A stretch of 64,000 bases of DNA from positions 605,176 through 669,175 of the forward strand of contig NW_013171816.1 in the NCBI RefSeq assembly GCF_000151665.1, written 5' to 3'. The notes under the pieces were generated by a model, which worked only from the letters and a program-made list of their open reading frames with translations, was not told the DNA's origin and ran no database searches. Each line of letters opens with the position of its first letter. Position 1 is the stretch's first letter. Position numbers and translations under genes: made by a program. Shown here one piece after another: positions 19,811 through 31,041 of this stretch. The DNA comes from Blastocystis hominis (taxonomy: Eukaryota; Sar; Bigyra; Opalinata; Blastocystidae).

Positions 19811-22800
19811 TCACAAAGCAAGTCGACTTTTTCGTCTTTTTCCAGTTGAGATTGATTTTGTTTTGCTGAATAAGGGAGAGAGCGATAAGGTTGGCTTCAC
19901 GATGTTGTTCTTGATCGCATCCTCGATGAGTTTCGCCGTTTCCACACAACTTTCTTCAATCGACTCCTCCACATCCTTTCGATTTATCACTAAATTGATG
20001 TAAAATATGATGCTATCCACCATAGCCACATGCGTTTCTTTTGGCGACAGCCGCAGCGACCGAATCGACTGATTGAAAAAGCGGAACATGTCTTTTTCGT
20101 AAGCATACTCCCACGCTTCGAACACCATTTGATTGTACGTCGCATACTCCAAGCCTCTCCCAATCAAAATCTATTGTTCAGCACGACGCATCGCTCATCT
20201 ACCTCCAGAAGCGGTAAATCAGGCTGGCATTCTTTACACAGATCGCAGACCGCTTTGTAGATTATCGACTTTTTAATGTCCGACATTTCATCGCAGAGGT
20301 TGAAAATCACCTTGACGGTTTTATCGATCTTGTTATAGATGAACTGTCCATGCGAGTACAACTCCCAAAACATCTTCAATTCCTGCACGGACATCTCTGG
20401 AAGGAACGAGAACGTTTTGATCTCATCGAAGTTCATCAGCGTAATCACAGAGTTCTCTAAGATCGGAACGTACAGCGACAGCAGCGACGATTCCAAGTGA
20501 ATGCAAAGATATTTGATGGTCGGAACGATGCGCACTTCCTTCCGGTAGTGCTTGAAAACAAACGGAATCACGTACGTCAACGCCAAGAGCAGCGGGGACT
20601 CTTCTTGCTCCTTCGCTAAAATGTCCAGCGTCGCTGCGATGGAAAGAATGTTCTCGAAAATCTCTCCGAACTGATGCTTCTTTCCCGAAAACGCTCTCTT
20701 GATTTTGGACAGCACGTTCTGCACTTCGTCGCTCGCTTCCTTCGATAAAAACTCGTACAGGAAGCGATGCAGATCGAAATGGCTTTGATTGTGATGCAGC
20801 ACAGGAAGCTCCTATCCCTCATCCACTCCACGCTTCTCTACAAATCCCATCGGACGGAACGCTTCGCGGAACACTTCGCGGATCCAATCGACGATCACAA
20901 GCCAGTCCAGCACACTCGAACTCGACCGACACGCCGAAAGCAGCGTAATCCCGAACTCTTCGTTCTCCTCCATGATCTCTTTCACGCTGCCCCACACCCC
21001 ATTCGACTCCATTGGCCCCTCAACCGAATCGAAATACGCCGCCAACGCGGGGCTCAGCGCGGTTTCCATTACTTCCTGCTTTCCATTAAACGACAGCAAA
21101 AACAAAGTCATTTCCTTCGATTTGAACGACTTCAACGAGTCCAAAATCGACGAGCTCTCCATCGAGAGCTTCTCGTTCTTGTCGTCCGGCTTCTCCACGT
21201 GAACTCGCTTGCTGCTCGGGCCATTCAACGTCGCTGTCGACGACGGAAGCGGCATGGACTTCAGATGCTCGATCAGGTTTTGAATATCCTTCGGAAACTG
21301 CGATAAATGCGATTCCCACCACGCCTGCGCCGGCGGCTGCGAGAACGAGTTCCGGAAGAAGGTGAACAGCGACGTGGAAACCGGAGAAGATCTAATCCGC
21401 AGCTCTCTGCATCGCCTACTGTCCCGACGTGGCCAATCGAATCCCCGTTCGGATCAATTCGAGAACGTTTCCGCCGTGCTCCGATTTGAGATTGGAGGTC
21501 TGGTAGATGTACCGCAGCATGCACTCCTTCACCGGCGTCTGCAGCAGCAGCAGCAGCAAACATTGCAGACAGTCGATCACTGCACGTCAGCTCCCTCGCT
21601 CCTTCGATTACCCTCTTTTTTTGGCACTTTCTGATTGCTGCCGGTCATCGCGGGGGTCGCAAGCCGCACAAACTGAAAGCAGTAATCGATCACCATATCG
21701 GTGACGCCCTCGCTCGGAAATCCCATCACGCACAAGCGAAGCTCGGTGAGCACCGCGCTGTTCCAGATGGTCTTGGGGTTCGGAAAGTTGAGCAGATCGT
21801 GGAGACAAGACTGCAGCGTGTAGCCGTCGATCGCGCCTTTCTTGCTCTGCACCATCGAATAGAACGTGTCCACGTTCCGACAGAGCTCGCTGTCCTGCGA
21901 GAACGCGAAATACTCGTTCGGCGTGATGGTTTGAAGCAGCGTTTGGATCTTCTGCGGATCTGCAGCTCGCAATCAACACGAAATTCGACCTTGAATCAAC
22001 GAACCGTAGAGCGCTTTGATCTCCGGAACGTAGTTTCGAAGAATAAACACGTACACGAAGTGCAGTCAAGGCACCAAGAAGTGCGAACAGAGGATATGCA
22101 ATCTACGCCACACCGAATAAACGAATCCTGGTCGAGGATGAAAATCTTGCGGATCACTTCCACTTCCTTCTTTACGAAGTCGAGAGCCACGAACACATGG
22201 TCGTAGCACTTTCTCAAACACCACTAAAAGCATCACTTCGCACGTGTGCGCATTGTACCAATAAAACAGTTGGAATCACAGACGTCTCTTTGCGATTCAT
22301 CGAGAAGGTGATGATCTGACCGATATTCGATACCAGACAATCAAGAATTTGCTGGCTTAGCCACATGTTGGACTGGCTGATGCTACAACACTGTGCCTAC
22401 CCCTGAAAACAACCTTCGGTACCAACAAGTGCTAGTGTCATCACAGTCACACGTCCAATGTAAGGAAACTGCGTGGAGTAGATATTAGCGAGATTCTGCA
22501 ACATCTACGATCACAATCGTTACAACACAGAATACAGCAATTCTTGACTCCGGGCCAAGTTCTGGATAGTAGCCAAAGCACTTATTGATCGCATCCAGAG
22601 CAACGGAGGCAAAGTTGCCAGATATGCACAGATTCACTATATCTGCAACGTTTTCTTTATTTGTTAGCATAATGTACCTATGGAGAAGTGATAATCTCGA
22701 ACCCTACATTGTGGACTTGTAAAGAACCGTTTTTAGAGCATCGATATCTCCATTTTCCTGTGTATTATCGAATACGAAGAATAAAAAACCTTTCTGATCT

Positions 22801-22954
22801 CATCGAGCTTGTTTTCCCCGCTGAACTTTGAATAGAACTCATAGTTACTGCGAAGGTCCTAATATCTGATTCCACACTCCAAACGAATCACCTGTTCCCT
22901 CGACAGTGTCTTTGGATTCGCTGCTCGGAACAACATAGATTTGCCTTCAGACAT
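19811..22954 (-). CDS. Unrecognised large alpha-helical protein, many introns
   Basis: The gene begins at ATG 22954 (MSEGKSMLFRAANPK). It is cut by at least ten introns of about 30 bases; those near 22905-22590 resolve cleanly (33, 32, 30 and 31 bases). The predicted protein has roughly 900-950 residues, is almost wholly helical and has no transmembrane helix. Blocks include ENVADIVNLCISGNFASVAL, LLQTITPNEYFAFSQDSEL, YIYQTSNLKSEHGGNVLELI, MTLFLLSFNGKQEVMETAL, HHNQSHFDLHRFLYEFLSKE, VRIVPTIKYLCIHLESSLLS and YNQMVFEAWEYAYEKDMFRFF. The pattern fits a HEAT- or MIF4G-type solenoid scaffold. I noticed a weak likeness of the last block to a helical part of NOT1 (CCR4-NOT scaffold), but the rest does not follow NOT1 order, so no function is assigned. 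Exon borders around 22100 and 21560 are uncertain. Confidence 0.6.
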
Positions 22955-23005
22955 GGATTACAGAGCAAGCAACAAATAAAAACCACACAAGAAATCGAGT
23001 TGTAA

Positions 23006-23013
23006 AACAAACA
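23006..23013 (-). terminator. Poly(A) motif of the Rab GDI gene
   Basis: TGTTTGTT on the minus strand lies 16 bases beyond the TAA at 23032-23030. Confidence 0.6.
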
Positions 23014-23029
23014 TGATCATGGCGCGTTC

Positions 23030-24607
23030 TTACTCCTCTTCCTCTTCCTCATCGCGATCGACGTTCAGATCGAGATGCTCTCCAGTAACCTGCTTGTACA
23101 CCGCAAGCACATCCTCGGCGACAGTTTCAAAATGGCTGCATGTCAGACGACACCCTTCCTCCTCCTCCTACCTCGTGGCATCATAACTCGTGGTAATGAA
23201 CACTCCCGACTTCTTGGTATTGGACCGCGGTCGGTAGGTGGTCACCACGCTATCGAATCTACGCGGTAATCCGCCTTTCCCGCGCCCACCGATCGATAAT
23301 TTTGCCCAGCAAGTCGATTCCCGGCTCCAGCTCCTTCTCCGGCTTCTTCGTCTCCACCGTGGTCGACACGATCGCGATGTAGATCCCCTTCGAGCACACC
23401 TTGTGTTTGTAGCTCACGCAGGACACGTAAATGTCCGATTCGCGCTTCTTGTACCCGGCTCGCTCCACCTGCTTCGCCGGAATGATGATCTGGCAGCTCT
23501 TCGCGCCGTCCACGCTCTCGATCGGGTGGTCCAGCAGGCAGATCGACCGCACCACCTTCCCCGTCTTCTTCATGAGCTCCTCCTTGAAGTAGGAGGGGTC
23601 GCCGATCACCATCTTCGCGCGCACCGCGTGGCCCTGCGACACCACGCCCGCCACCTTCTCGTCCTCGTACTCGATGCTATCGATCTCTCTACCCCTCACT
23701 CTCCGCGCTCGGCCTCACTGGTTCAGAATGAACACGCCGCCGTGCAGTCCGCAGAGGCGCGAGAAGCCCTCGGGCAGTCCGCCCAGGCCGTACAGCGGGT
23801 AGATGAACGGAGACTTGCCGTACGCGTTCACCGAGTAGCCGTAGAGCTTGATCGCGCGCACCGTCTCCGTGGCCGGCTCGTCGAGGTAGTTGTCGTTCAG
23901 CTCCAGCGCCATCGCGTGGCCCGTGAAGTCCTGCGAGTTCTCGTCCAGGCCGTATTTCTTGTACAGCTGGCGCATCGTCATGCGGTTCAGAGGAACGTCC
24001 TCGTCCGAGTCCACGCCGTCCTCGCCGGGGATCTCCATCTCGCTGATGCCCGTAAGGAAGCTCTTGTACTTCATCTTCTGGAAGAGGCTCAGAAGCGGAG
24101 TGCTCATGGCTTCCTCGGGGGTAGACGGCATCTTGTAGGTCTTCTTGGTCTTTCCGTCATACACGAAGCTGCCATCGACGCACTGGAACTCCAAATAGTT
24201 GGTGACGCCAGTGATGTACAAGATATCCGACAGCTTGCCGCACGACATGAGGAACTTGGGGATCAAATCGACGCAGTAGTCACGGCTGCTTCCCAGCTTC
24301 TTCTTGGCTTTCTCGCTGGGCTCCTTGTCGAACTTCTTGTACAGCTCCTATCCGTTAGATCTTGAGCTTGCGCCAACATCCAAATTCAGAGAAGCGCAAT
24401 CACTACCGTAGTATCCGTTTCTATCGAGAACAATGACCTAATGCATCAAGTGAAAAAAACGAACTGAACCTTCTTTCCCTTCTTCGACAAAAGACCTGCA
24501 AGCATACACTCCTTGAGACCAGTTCCCAAAATGATGCAGTCATACTCTCCATCAGCGAGCATAGGGTAGGTCTTTCCGTTAAGTTCAATTGTTTTCTCTT
24601 CCGCCAT
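23030..24607 (-). CDS. GDI1: Rab GDP-dissociation inhibitor
   Basis: GDI extracts prenylated, GDP-bound Rab proteins from membranes and keeps them soluble. After the start MAEEKTIELNGK come the FAD-fold-like N-terminus DGEYDCIILGTGLKECMLAGLLSKKGKKV and, past the first intron, VIVLDRNGYYGSDCASLNLD, as in GDI/REP proteins. Further landmarks are LGSSRDYCVDLIPKFLMSCGKL, VNAYGKSPFIYPLYGLGGLP, KIIDRFDSVVTTYRPR and SGVFITTSYDATSHFETV. Five introns (32, 30, 30, 31 and 36 bases) were placed exactly by frame and family match; two have unusual 5' ends (GTTCAG and GTTGGC). The start ATG is at 24607 and the C-terminus is a run of glutamates. Conserved sequence blocks are intact, so this should be a working GDI. 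A TBC Rab-GAP is encoded 4 kb to the left, on the other strand. Confidence 0.95.
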
Positions 24608-24710
24608 TTTCAATAAGAAAAATTGGGTTCGGATGAAAACGCACAGTGTGAGGAGTATTCCTTGGTAATCAAGACAATGCATATCACCATGCTTATGTCA
24701 CAAACAAGCA

Positions 24711-25765
24711 TCAGAAAGGAGAATAGGCGTCAACAAAAAAAGGAAACTGTAACGCTTCCACAGCTGAAGGTCTAGATAGAGGGTTCCATGAGAGAAGAGC
24801 AGAAATCAAATCGACTGCCTTCTGACTCGCGTGAGGAAAGTAAGACTTTAGATTTAGAGGTTTGAACTACGGTTTGCGCCCATCCAACACGCTTACCTGA
24901 GGAAATTGGAAATGAAGCCGATTCGCTAAAACAATTCCTTCTTCCCATATTTCTTTCGTCGGCGTTCCAAGAACAGTGCAGATCTTATAGATCTGGTCCT
25001 CTTCGCTCTTTCCAGGAAACAGAGGACTGCACGTGATGATTTCCGCCATGATGCATCCAACGGCCCATAAATCTACGGCTTGGTTGTAATGATCTGAACG
25101 TAATAGAATTTCGGGGGCACGATACCTAGATCTGAGTAATGCAGAGACATAGAAATACCATCGTGTAGCTATATAGTCGGTGTAAGGCGGACGACTATCC
25201 ATCTCACGAGCAAGACCGAAGTCTGCGATTTTGATCACATCTCCTTTTAAGAGAAGATTTTCAGGTTTAATATCACGATGAAAAATGTTGTGGCTGTGGA
25301 GATAAGCAACGCCTTGCAGAATCTGAAACCTATAGTGATCAGGTTGAACAAAGATAAACAGAATATTTCGCACTTGGTCTTCAGATAGTAGATGCTTGAA
25401 TCGTTCAATACAAGTACATAAATTGTTGCCCATTTGCTCCATCACAATGTAAATGCGTCCATTCTTCGAAATGACTTCCTTTATTGATACAATGTTTGGA
25501 TGATTAAGATACATCATAGTCTGCTCCTTAAACATCATCACTTAGTTTACCCGTATCTCAGTAAGAGACATCGCTTGCTTCCAGTTTGCAGGACTTTGAA
25601 TAATCTTAATTGCAACCTATTCATAACAAGGAGTAATGAACCAGTTACTACTTCGCCTGTTGTTTTATCAACAGCCCTCATGACTACGCCGAAAGATCCT
25701 TTGCCCAAAGTCTCCTTGAACTACAAATTATGATACAAAACCGTTTTCACTTTATAGCGATTCAT
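24711..25765 (-). CDS. RCK/MAK-family protein kinase
   Basis: This CMGC kinase is of the MAK/ICK/MOK (RCK) type. The gene starts MNRYK, then after a 30-base intron the Gly loop FKETLGKGSFGVVMRAVD, then VAIKIIQ. Key motifs are FHRDIKPENLLL, KIADFGLAREM and the TDY dual-phosphorylation loop YTDYIATRWYRAPEILLRS (rebuilt by removing a 33-base intron), then DLWAVGCIMAEIITCSPLFPG and ICTVLGTPTKEIWEEG. The match to human MAK/ICK is close across the whole domain. At about 290 residues the protein is essentially a kinase domain without the long regulatory tail of animal MAK. In flagellates this family controls cilium length; in yeast (Ime2) it controls meiosis. The last exon ends SAVEALQFPFFVDAYSPF then TGA (24713-24711), just before TTGTTTGTG. 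Confidence 0.9.
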
Positions 25766-25827
25766 AAGAAACACTAGAACGGCCGATAGTTTCCACTTAT
25801 TTCTAGAATAGTTTGAAATGCTTTTTT

Positions 25828-25840
25828 CACAAACATTCTA
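25828..25840 (-). terminator. Poly(A) signal overlapping the ATXR5/6-like stop
   Basis: The stop TAG starts with T at 25840, followed by four bases and TGTTTGTG (25835-25828). This is the same T-N4-motif spacing as in the genes whose stop is made by the tail, so the mRNA probably ends in UAA instead of the genomic TAG. Confidence 0.6.
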
Positions 25841-27166
25841 CACAAAATGACTTGTTGGATAATTATTATCGAGCCCATTATAATCAAACATGAGCAGTTC
25901 CCCTGGACTGATATCACGTTTCGCGATTAAAAGGACATGGATTTGACCATCAATTACATAACGAGCACTGCGCACATTCTACCCATTAGACTTATCACAA
26001 CAACTAGAATCAAATACCTGTTTTTTACGAGATTTTGAGTCGCTGTTGTTTATTCCGCTAAAATACCGAGCTAGGTTTCCGAAATGTTCAGGAATAATGA
26101 CAAGAGATGTTTCTGGATTCCTATCCTTAATTCTGCCACGAAAGAACATACCCACTACGTAGTAGGTCCATAATGCTGTCATTACTGTTCTGCTCGTTCT
26201 TTGCCAATATATCCACCTCTCCAATATATTCTGTTAGCAGAGTGTCTTTCTTTATGATCTCATCGGCTATCACCACAAAACCTTGGATCTTATCTTGTCG
26301 AACGATCACAGGGACCATGTAACCCTCCTTCGCTAACCGCTTTGTTGTGTCGTACACTGCACGATCACTCTTGCACATTTCTCGTAGCAAGTGACGTTGT
26401 TCGTCATATTTCACACAGTTCATTGATGGTTTACAACCCTCTTTATAGACTAAGTCATAACTATATGCGATGCCTTGCTGATACATAGCAGAGGCAAGGG
26501 CTACATGCTGATTCTTAATCTTTTCTGGGTTTGTAGAAGGGTTGTAGCATTTAAGGTACCCACTTCGCTTTGATGTGGAAGGAACGGCTGTCATGATTGA
26601 AGAAGCTTTGATTGTGTTGGAACGCAGCTCATACTTCGACACTACAGGAATTGGTCTTTCTAGCTTGAAGAAATCCACAATGAGAGATTGGCTCTCCTCT
26701 AGCTTGCGGCGAACGGTTCTGTATTGCTGCTGCTTCTTTTCACAGCATTTGCTACAAAACCAATCACCCGAAGGCACCGAGGGCAGAATAGGGGTTAGGC
26801 AATAGAGGTGGAAACCCTTGTTGCACTTATCACAAATGATAATAAGATCCTCATCATCGCCTTTTCCGCAGATTTCACACATCAGCTTATCAAAAGCCAT
26901 TTCTCCAAGCGGCACTATACCTCCAAGGCGTGCTAATCTTCGCAAATGACCTACATTTACGCCATAGGTCTCATCACGCAAAACTTTTAGCTTCTTCTTC
27001 GGATCCTCTTCCTTTTTGACGTTATAAAACTTCAGAATATCTGGTTGGTCGACTGTATCCGCTTCTTGCTGCCTTGATCGTGTAGGCTTTGGAGATATGC
27101 TAATTCTTATTTATAAATTGGTTTCTCTCACATCCTGCTTTTGATCCTACTACGAATCTCGGGCAT
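25838..27166 (-). CDS. PHD-SET histone methyltransferase, ATXR5/6 type
   Basis: Plant ATXR5 and ATXR6 monomethylate histone H3 lysine 27 during DNA replication. This protein has the same parts in the same order. A basic N-terminus leads to a PHD finger with complete C4HC3 ligands (CEICGKGDDEDLIIICDKC, GFHLYCL, WFCSKCC). Next is a PCNA-binding box, QSLIVDFF (26690-26667), in the place of QKKILHFF of ATXR6. Then come HVALASAMYQQGIAYSYDLVY and the SET domain: TLLTEYIGEVDILAKNE, DSIMDLL, IIPEHFGNLARYFSGINN, ARYVIDGQIHVLLIAKRDI, GELLMFDYNG and a C-terminal YPTSHFV. Introns of 32, 31 and about 39 bases restore the frame. The start ATG is at 27166. The catalytic blocks (NLARYFSGINN, FDYNG) are intact. 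Function is inferred from the family. Confidence 0.88.
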
Positions 27167-27582
27167 TGCTGTTTTCCAGAATCAGATTATGACAACGTGG
27201 CAAAGTTCAAGAATTGAATTTGAAACAATAGGGTGTGTACACTGTGTTTGGTTACGATTGCTTATTGTTTTCTTTTTGCAAATATACTCCAATGGGTTTG
27301 AGAGAAAAATCAAAAGTTGGAATTATTATTGGTTTTCTGGGCACAACAAATATTGACTACGAACAAGTAAAGTCTGCATTGGCAATAGTGTTGTCGATCG
27401 ATCGATCGATCGATAATAGTATCGTTTATTATGCAACGCAGTGTTAATAAAGAATGAATCCGTAATAAAGCTGTCAAAGCAAAAGTGATAGTCAAAGTTA
27501 TATAGGATTATTTACTGTATTGAACCGCTCTTCTATGTAACTTGTTCAAACTCATTCGTTCCTAAGTCGTTCTTTATCTAAC
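27167..27582. promoter_or_regulatory. Divergent region, methyltransferase gene and uS15 gene
   Basis: These 416 bases lie between two starts and should hold both promoters. They contain a short TCGA microsatellite (27394-27414). No TATA-like or other recognised element is evident. Confidence 0.35.
27394..27414. repeat. TCGA microsatellite
   Basis: About five perfect TCGA units lie in a promoter region. The tract is self-complementary, so it could extrude a small hairpin; no function is implied. Confidence 0.8.
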
Positions 27583-28138
27583 ATGGGTCGTATGTACGGA
27601 AAGGGGTATGGAGTGGATGCGTGAAGTGGCTTATATATAGAAAGGGTATTTCGGCTTCTTGCCTGCCCTACAAGAGAACTGCTCCTTCTTGGTGCAAGTC
27701 TACTGCTGAGGAGGTGGAGGCTTCTGTCTGCCGTCTGGCTAAGAAGGGTCTGACTCCTTCTCAGATTGGTGTGATGCTGAGAGATCAGAAGGGAATTGGT
27801 CAGGTGAAGGCCGTGACTGGTTCTAAGATTCTCAGAATTCTGAAGAAGAACGGTAAGTGTTGTGTGTTTGAAGTAATGGGTCAGGACTGGCTCCTTCTCT
27901 GCCTGAGGATATGTACTTCCTCATCAAGAAGGCCGTCGCCATCAGAAAGCACCTGGAGCGCAACCGAAAGGACCGTGACTCCAAGTTCCGTCTGATTCTG
28001 ATCGAGAGCCGTATTCACCGTCTCACTCGCTACTACAAGCGCACTGAGCAGCTTCCCCCCACTTGGAAGTAGTAGGTGACTCGTGTTTCAGGTCTAATGG
28101 CTAGCAACTCTGCTACGGCTTCCACTCTGGTCGCGTAA
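27583..28138 (+). CDS. RPS13: 40S ribosomal protein uS15 (RPS13)
   Basis: This is a small-subunit ribosomal protein. Three introns (35, 32 and 33 bases) give a continuous product that follows human RPS13 along its whole length: [93 protein letters not shown] and the end [14 protein letters not shown]. The first intron (27606-27640) splits a glycine codon near the N-terminus. The last intron (about 28072-28104) begins inside what looks like a TAG stop, so a reading without splicing would lose the conserved C-terminus. The stop is TAA at 28136, and TGTTTGTT follows at 28264. Confidence 0.97.
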
Positions 28139-28490
28139 GCATAGATATTGATATTGATTCTTCCTCTTGGGAACAAGGTTATTTCATTTGTTTTTTGAAA
28201 ACGCTTTTTCTTTGGGTAGAGTGTGTATCAGTCGATGATGCAGTTTGACTGACTGCCTGCCCTTGTTTGTTTTTTTCTTTTTGTTTTCAAATGGATTCAA
28301 GTCCACTTCATTCGATCGACCACAAGAACAGTTTATATGGATCTACTTCAGGGATAGAGAGAGAAAACAGCAAAGCGTTGCTCCTCAGCCCAATCCAAAA
28401 TCATCGTTTCCATAGGAAAAACAAACAAAAAAAAGAAAGAACATCGTGTTAAGCACAAACAGAAAACAAATGATATAAATTGAACACCCC
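28139..28490. other. Convergent 3' region, uS15 and GrpE
   Basis: This is a non-coding stretch of about 350 bases between two gene ends. It holds the plus-strand TTGTTTGTT at 28263-28271 and T-rich or A-rich tracts, with AACAAAAGA-type words near 28430-28470 that on the minus strand resemble weak poly(A) motifs. No gene is seen. Confidence 0.5.
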
Positions 28491-29368
28491 TTATTGCTTC
28501 TCTTCCTCAGCCTTCACAAACACACCAGCCTTGCAAGGACGAAGTACGCGCTGCTTGAACATATATCCCGCAGTAATGATCTGTCCCAAAGAGTTTGGCT
28601 TGGCTCCCTCCGTCAAAGGCATTTGGAACATCGCTTCGTGGATATTCGGGTTGAAATCGTCGCCCACAACACCGTACTACACTCAATGATGAAGAAAGCA
28701 AACTACTTTTGTGATTCCCTGGGCATTCAGCACCTTGTCCAGCTCCTTCTGGGTCATTACCACACCCTGGTAAAGGGAAACTAAAGTCTATCGATCAGAG
28801 AGGTGTGCAGAAGACTCGTACCTTATCAGCAGCTTCTCCTTCGACTTTATCCTTGGGCACACTCGTGATGGCCATGCTCAAGTAATCACAGACACACAGA
28901 AGGTTCTTTCCGAAGCTCTGGAGAGCATAGGTACGCTCGCTAAAAATAAGAACAGTATGCAGGGGCTACTTGAGCACATCTCGTTTAGCAATGGTGCGAA
29001 CATTCTGCATTTCAGCAAGGAGACGCATATTTTTGTCCTTTAAATCCTTAAGCTACAAACTAAAAGCCAAAAAACGAAAAGACCTCTTTCTCACTGGATT
29101 CCAGTTGCTTCTTAATGGAAGCGAGCTGATCATCGAGAGTCGCCTCAGCAGGCTTCTCCTCGCCTTGAGCAGGAGCAGCTCCCTCCGCAGGAGCTTCATT
29201 TTCGAAGCAAGGAACAGCAGGATGGAACGATCTGTAGAGAGGTCTTCCACTCAACACAGAAAGTGGTTTAAAAGCAGAAACGACTCTGCCGGAGTTACGA
29301 ACAGCAGTAGAGACCAGACGATACTACACGCCGATAAGAGAGGAGTCAACATAAAAATCACTTACCAT
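28491..29368 (-). CDS. Mitochondrial-type GrpE co-chaperone
   Basis: GrpE is the nucleotide exchange factor for mitochondrial Hsp70. The first exon is only the ATG (29368-29366). After a ~40-base intron the N-terminus reads YRLVSTAVRNSGRVVSAF and continues rich in Arg and Ser with no acids for about 38 residues, a typical import presequence. Then comes a Glu/Ala-rich linker and the coiled-coil helix (LDDQLASIKKQLESSEKE, LKDLKDKNMRLLAEMQNVRT), followed by YALQSFGKNLLCVCDYLSMAI. The beta-domain ends with AKPNSLGQIITAGYMFKQRV and LRPCKAGVFVKAEEEKQ, matching the GrpE signature (GYxxxxRVLRPAxVxV). Several ~35-base introns interrupt it. The stop is TAA at 28493. It should act in the mitochondrion-related organelle, so Hsp70-dependent import is active there. 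Confidence 0.9.
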
Positions 29369-29383
29369 ATGGATATGGAATGA

Positions 29384-29409
<26 letters not shown>
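29384..29409. repeat. AT dinucleotide microsatellite
   Basis: About 13 AT units lie directly upstream of the GrpE start (minus strand), next to a possible ACTGTACATAT promoter word. Confidence 0.85.
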
Positions 29410-29414
<5 letters not shown>

Positions 29415-29416
29415 GT
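29406..29416 (-). promoter_or_regulatory. Possible core promoter word of the GrpE gene
   Basis: ACTGTACATAT on the minus strand lies about 37 bases before the GrpE ATG. The identical 11-mer precedes the EF-1alpha ATG by about 42 bases at 63728-63738. Function is a guess from the shared position. Confidence 0.3.
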
Positions 29417-29525
29417 CGAAAACCTCCCTGGTTCCCCGTTTCCACCTTTGGTTCCAAAAGAATAAATTAAAAGTCTATTTCAAGTCTCACCACTCGTAAA
29501 CAACTCCCCTCCCTTCCATTGGTCC

Positions 29526-29533
29526 AACAAACA
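29526..29533 (-). terminator. Poly(A) motif of the UNC93-like gene
   Basis: TGTTTGTT on the minus strand lies 7 bases past the TAA stop (29543-29541). Confidence 0.6.
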
Positions 29534-29540
29534 AGATCAA

Positions 29541-31041
29541 TTAGTTCGGGCGTTTCTTTCCATAGATCTTCACAAACAGACACACCAGAAGATAGGAAAC
29601 GACCGCCAGGAGCACCGCGACCCCCATTTCGCACGTCAGCTGAGCCTGCGTGGACGCATTCGCATTCCCGGTCACAAACAGCGGCGTAACGAACGAACTC
29701 AGCGAGCTTCCGAGTCCCTGAATGAATCTATACGTCGCGGACGCCTCCTCCAGCTCGCTGCGGAAATACTTGCCCACCAACGACACGCACTCCGTCTGGT
29801 AGATGGTGTCCATCACCGCGAAGAACGCCGTCGGCAGGAAGATCCAGCCGCCCTGATGGACGTTCATGTACAGCGCACTCGCCGCGCCTAGAATCTCGGC
29901 GGCCACGGCAATGCCCAGCATGACCACATTGCCGACTCGATCCGCGAGCTTCCACGAGATAGCGGTGGTGATGACCTCCACGACGGCGAAGAGAGCCATG
30001 GCGAGCCCCACCATCTTCACATTGACGATCTGCCGCGTGATCTGGGAGGACACGACGAGCTGCGCGTATCCATTATTGAGGAAAAGCATGATGAGGAGGA
30101 GCATGCGAGGCTGGCCGAGGCAGCGAAGCACGGCTACCACCTTCTGCCAGATCATCTTCCAGGGCTTCTTCTCGGGAGAATCGGCGGGTTTCTCAGCCTG
30201 TGGTTCCGTCGCCACAACTTCCACCTTCTTAGCAGGCGAAGTAGGTAGGGTCTTTCTGACGAAGAACATCAGAAAGCTACCGATAAGAGCTGAGACTAGG
30301 GATGAGAAGCAAACAGCAGGCAGCCTACCACTCAGACCGATGAACAACCAGGAGATGCCACCATTCCAGCCATCGCCTCGATTGGACAGATCCTACGCGT
30401 TAGCAGAGAGGAGAGAGCGCGCTCACCAATCCGACAAGGTCCAGAAGGACGTAGCCGAATGTGTTACCGAACACATTGCCAATCATGAAGATGCCGTAGA
30501 ACATGTTGCTATTGGCAGAGATGTTCTCGTCCACGCTATTCTGGGCGAGGAGAATACTCTCCGAAGACCACGAAAGCTACGAATCAGAACAAAAACACGA
30601 CGCGACCGAGAAGAAGATGCCTGTGACAAAGCACATTACGAGAGCAAACCAGGGTATCAGGTATGCATACTGCAAAATGTAGAGCCTAGATGAGAAGGTT
30701 TGAAAACAACTACACCATGACGAAGCTGGATACGATAAGACATCCCTTCACACTTCCCGAGAGGTACAGAATTACTGGAACGATAAAGTTGCCAAGAGCA
30801 GACACCGTGTACAGGGTTCCCAGGCAAATAGCACCCAGATTTCCTAAATGAACAAAACTCAAAGAAAAATACCTAACAATGGAACAGCGAAATTCTTATA
30901 GGTGTTAATGCCTATGAATGAAGCTAGAAGTGCATTCCTACCGAAATAGATGAAGGAGAACGCAATACTCAGCCAAATAATATTCTGCTTGTTCTTTCTC
31001 ACAGCAACTTCATCGTAAGTCTTCATTCCAGTAGCTTCCAT
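29541..31041 (-). CDS. UNC93-like major facilitator transporter
   Basis: This is a multi-pass membrane protein of the MFS fold. It starts MEATGMKTYDEVAVRKNKQN and runs straight into the first helix (IIWLSIAFSFIYFGRNALLA), an opening typical of UNC93-like proteins. Glycine- and serine-rich helices follow (AICLGTLYTVSALGNFIVP, ALIGSFLMFFVRK). A charged central loop is rich in Lys, Pro and Glu (29990-30280 region on the other strand). A second half then follows with MLLLIMLFLNNGYAQLVVSS, VGLAMALFAVVEVITTAI, NVVMLGIAVAAEILGAASAL and a last helix AVLLAVVSYLLVCLFV. I count 10-12 helices. Several small introns lie in the 30360-31040 part. The substrate is unknown. The stop is TAA at 29543-29541. It lies 130 bases downstream of ITPK1 on the same strand. 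Confidence 0.75.

Noticed and set aside
19811-22954. Identification of the large helical protein as the CCR4-NOT scaffold NOT1
   Set aside because: Only the last helical block resembles NOT1. The preceding blocks do not follow NOT1 domain order, and the NOT1 C-terminal domain is absent.
27394-27414. The TCGA tract as a regulatory hairpin
   Set aside because: It is a simple microsatellite. Self-complementarity alone is not evidence of function.
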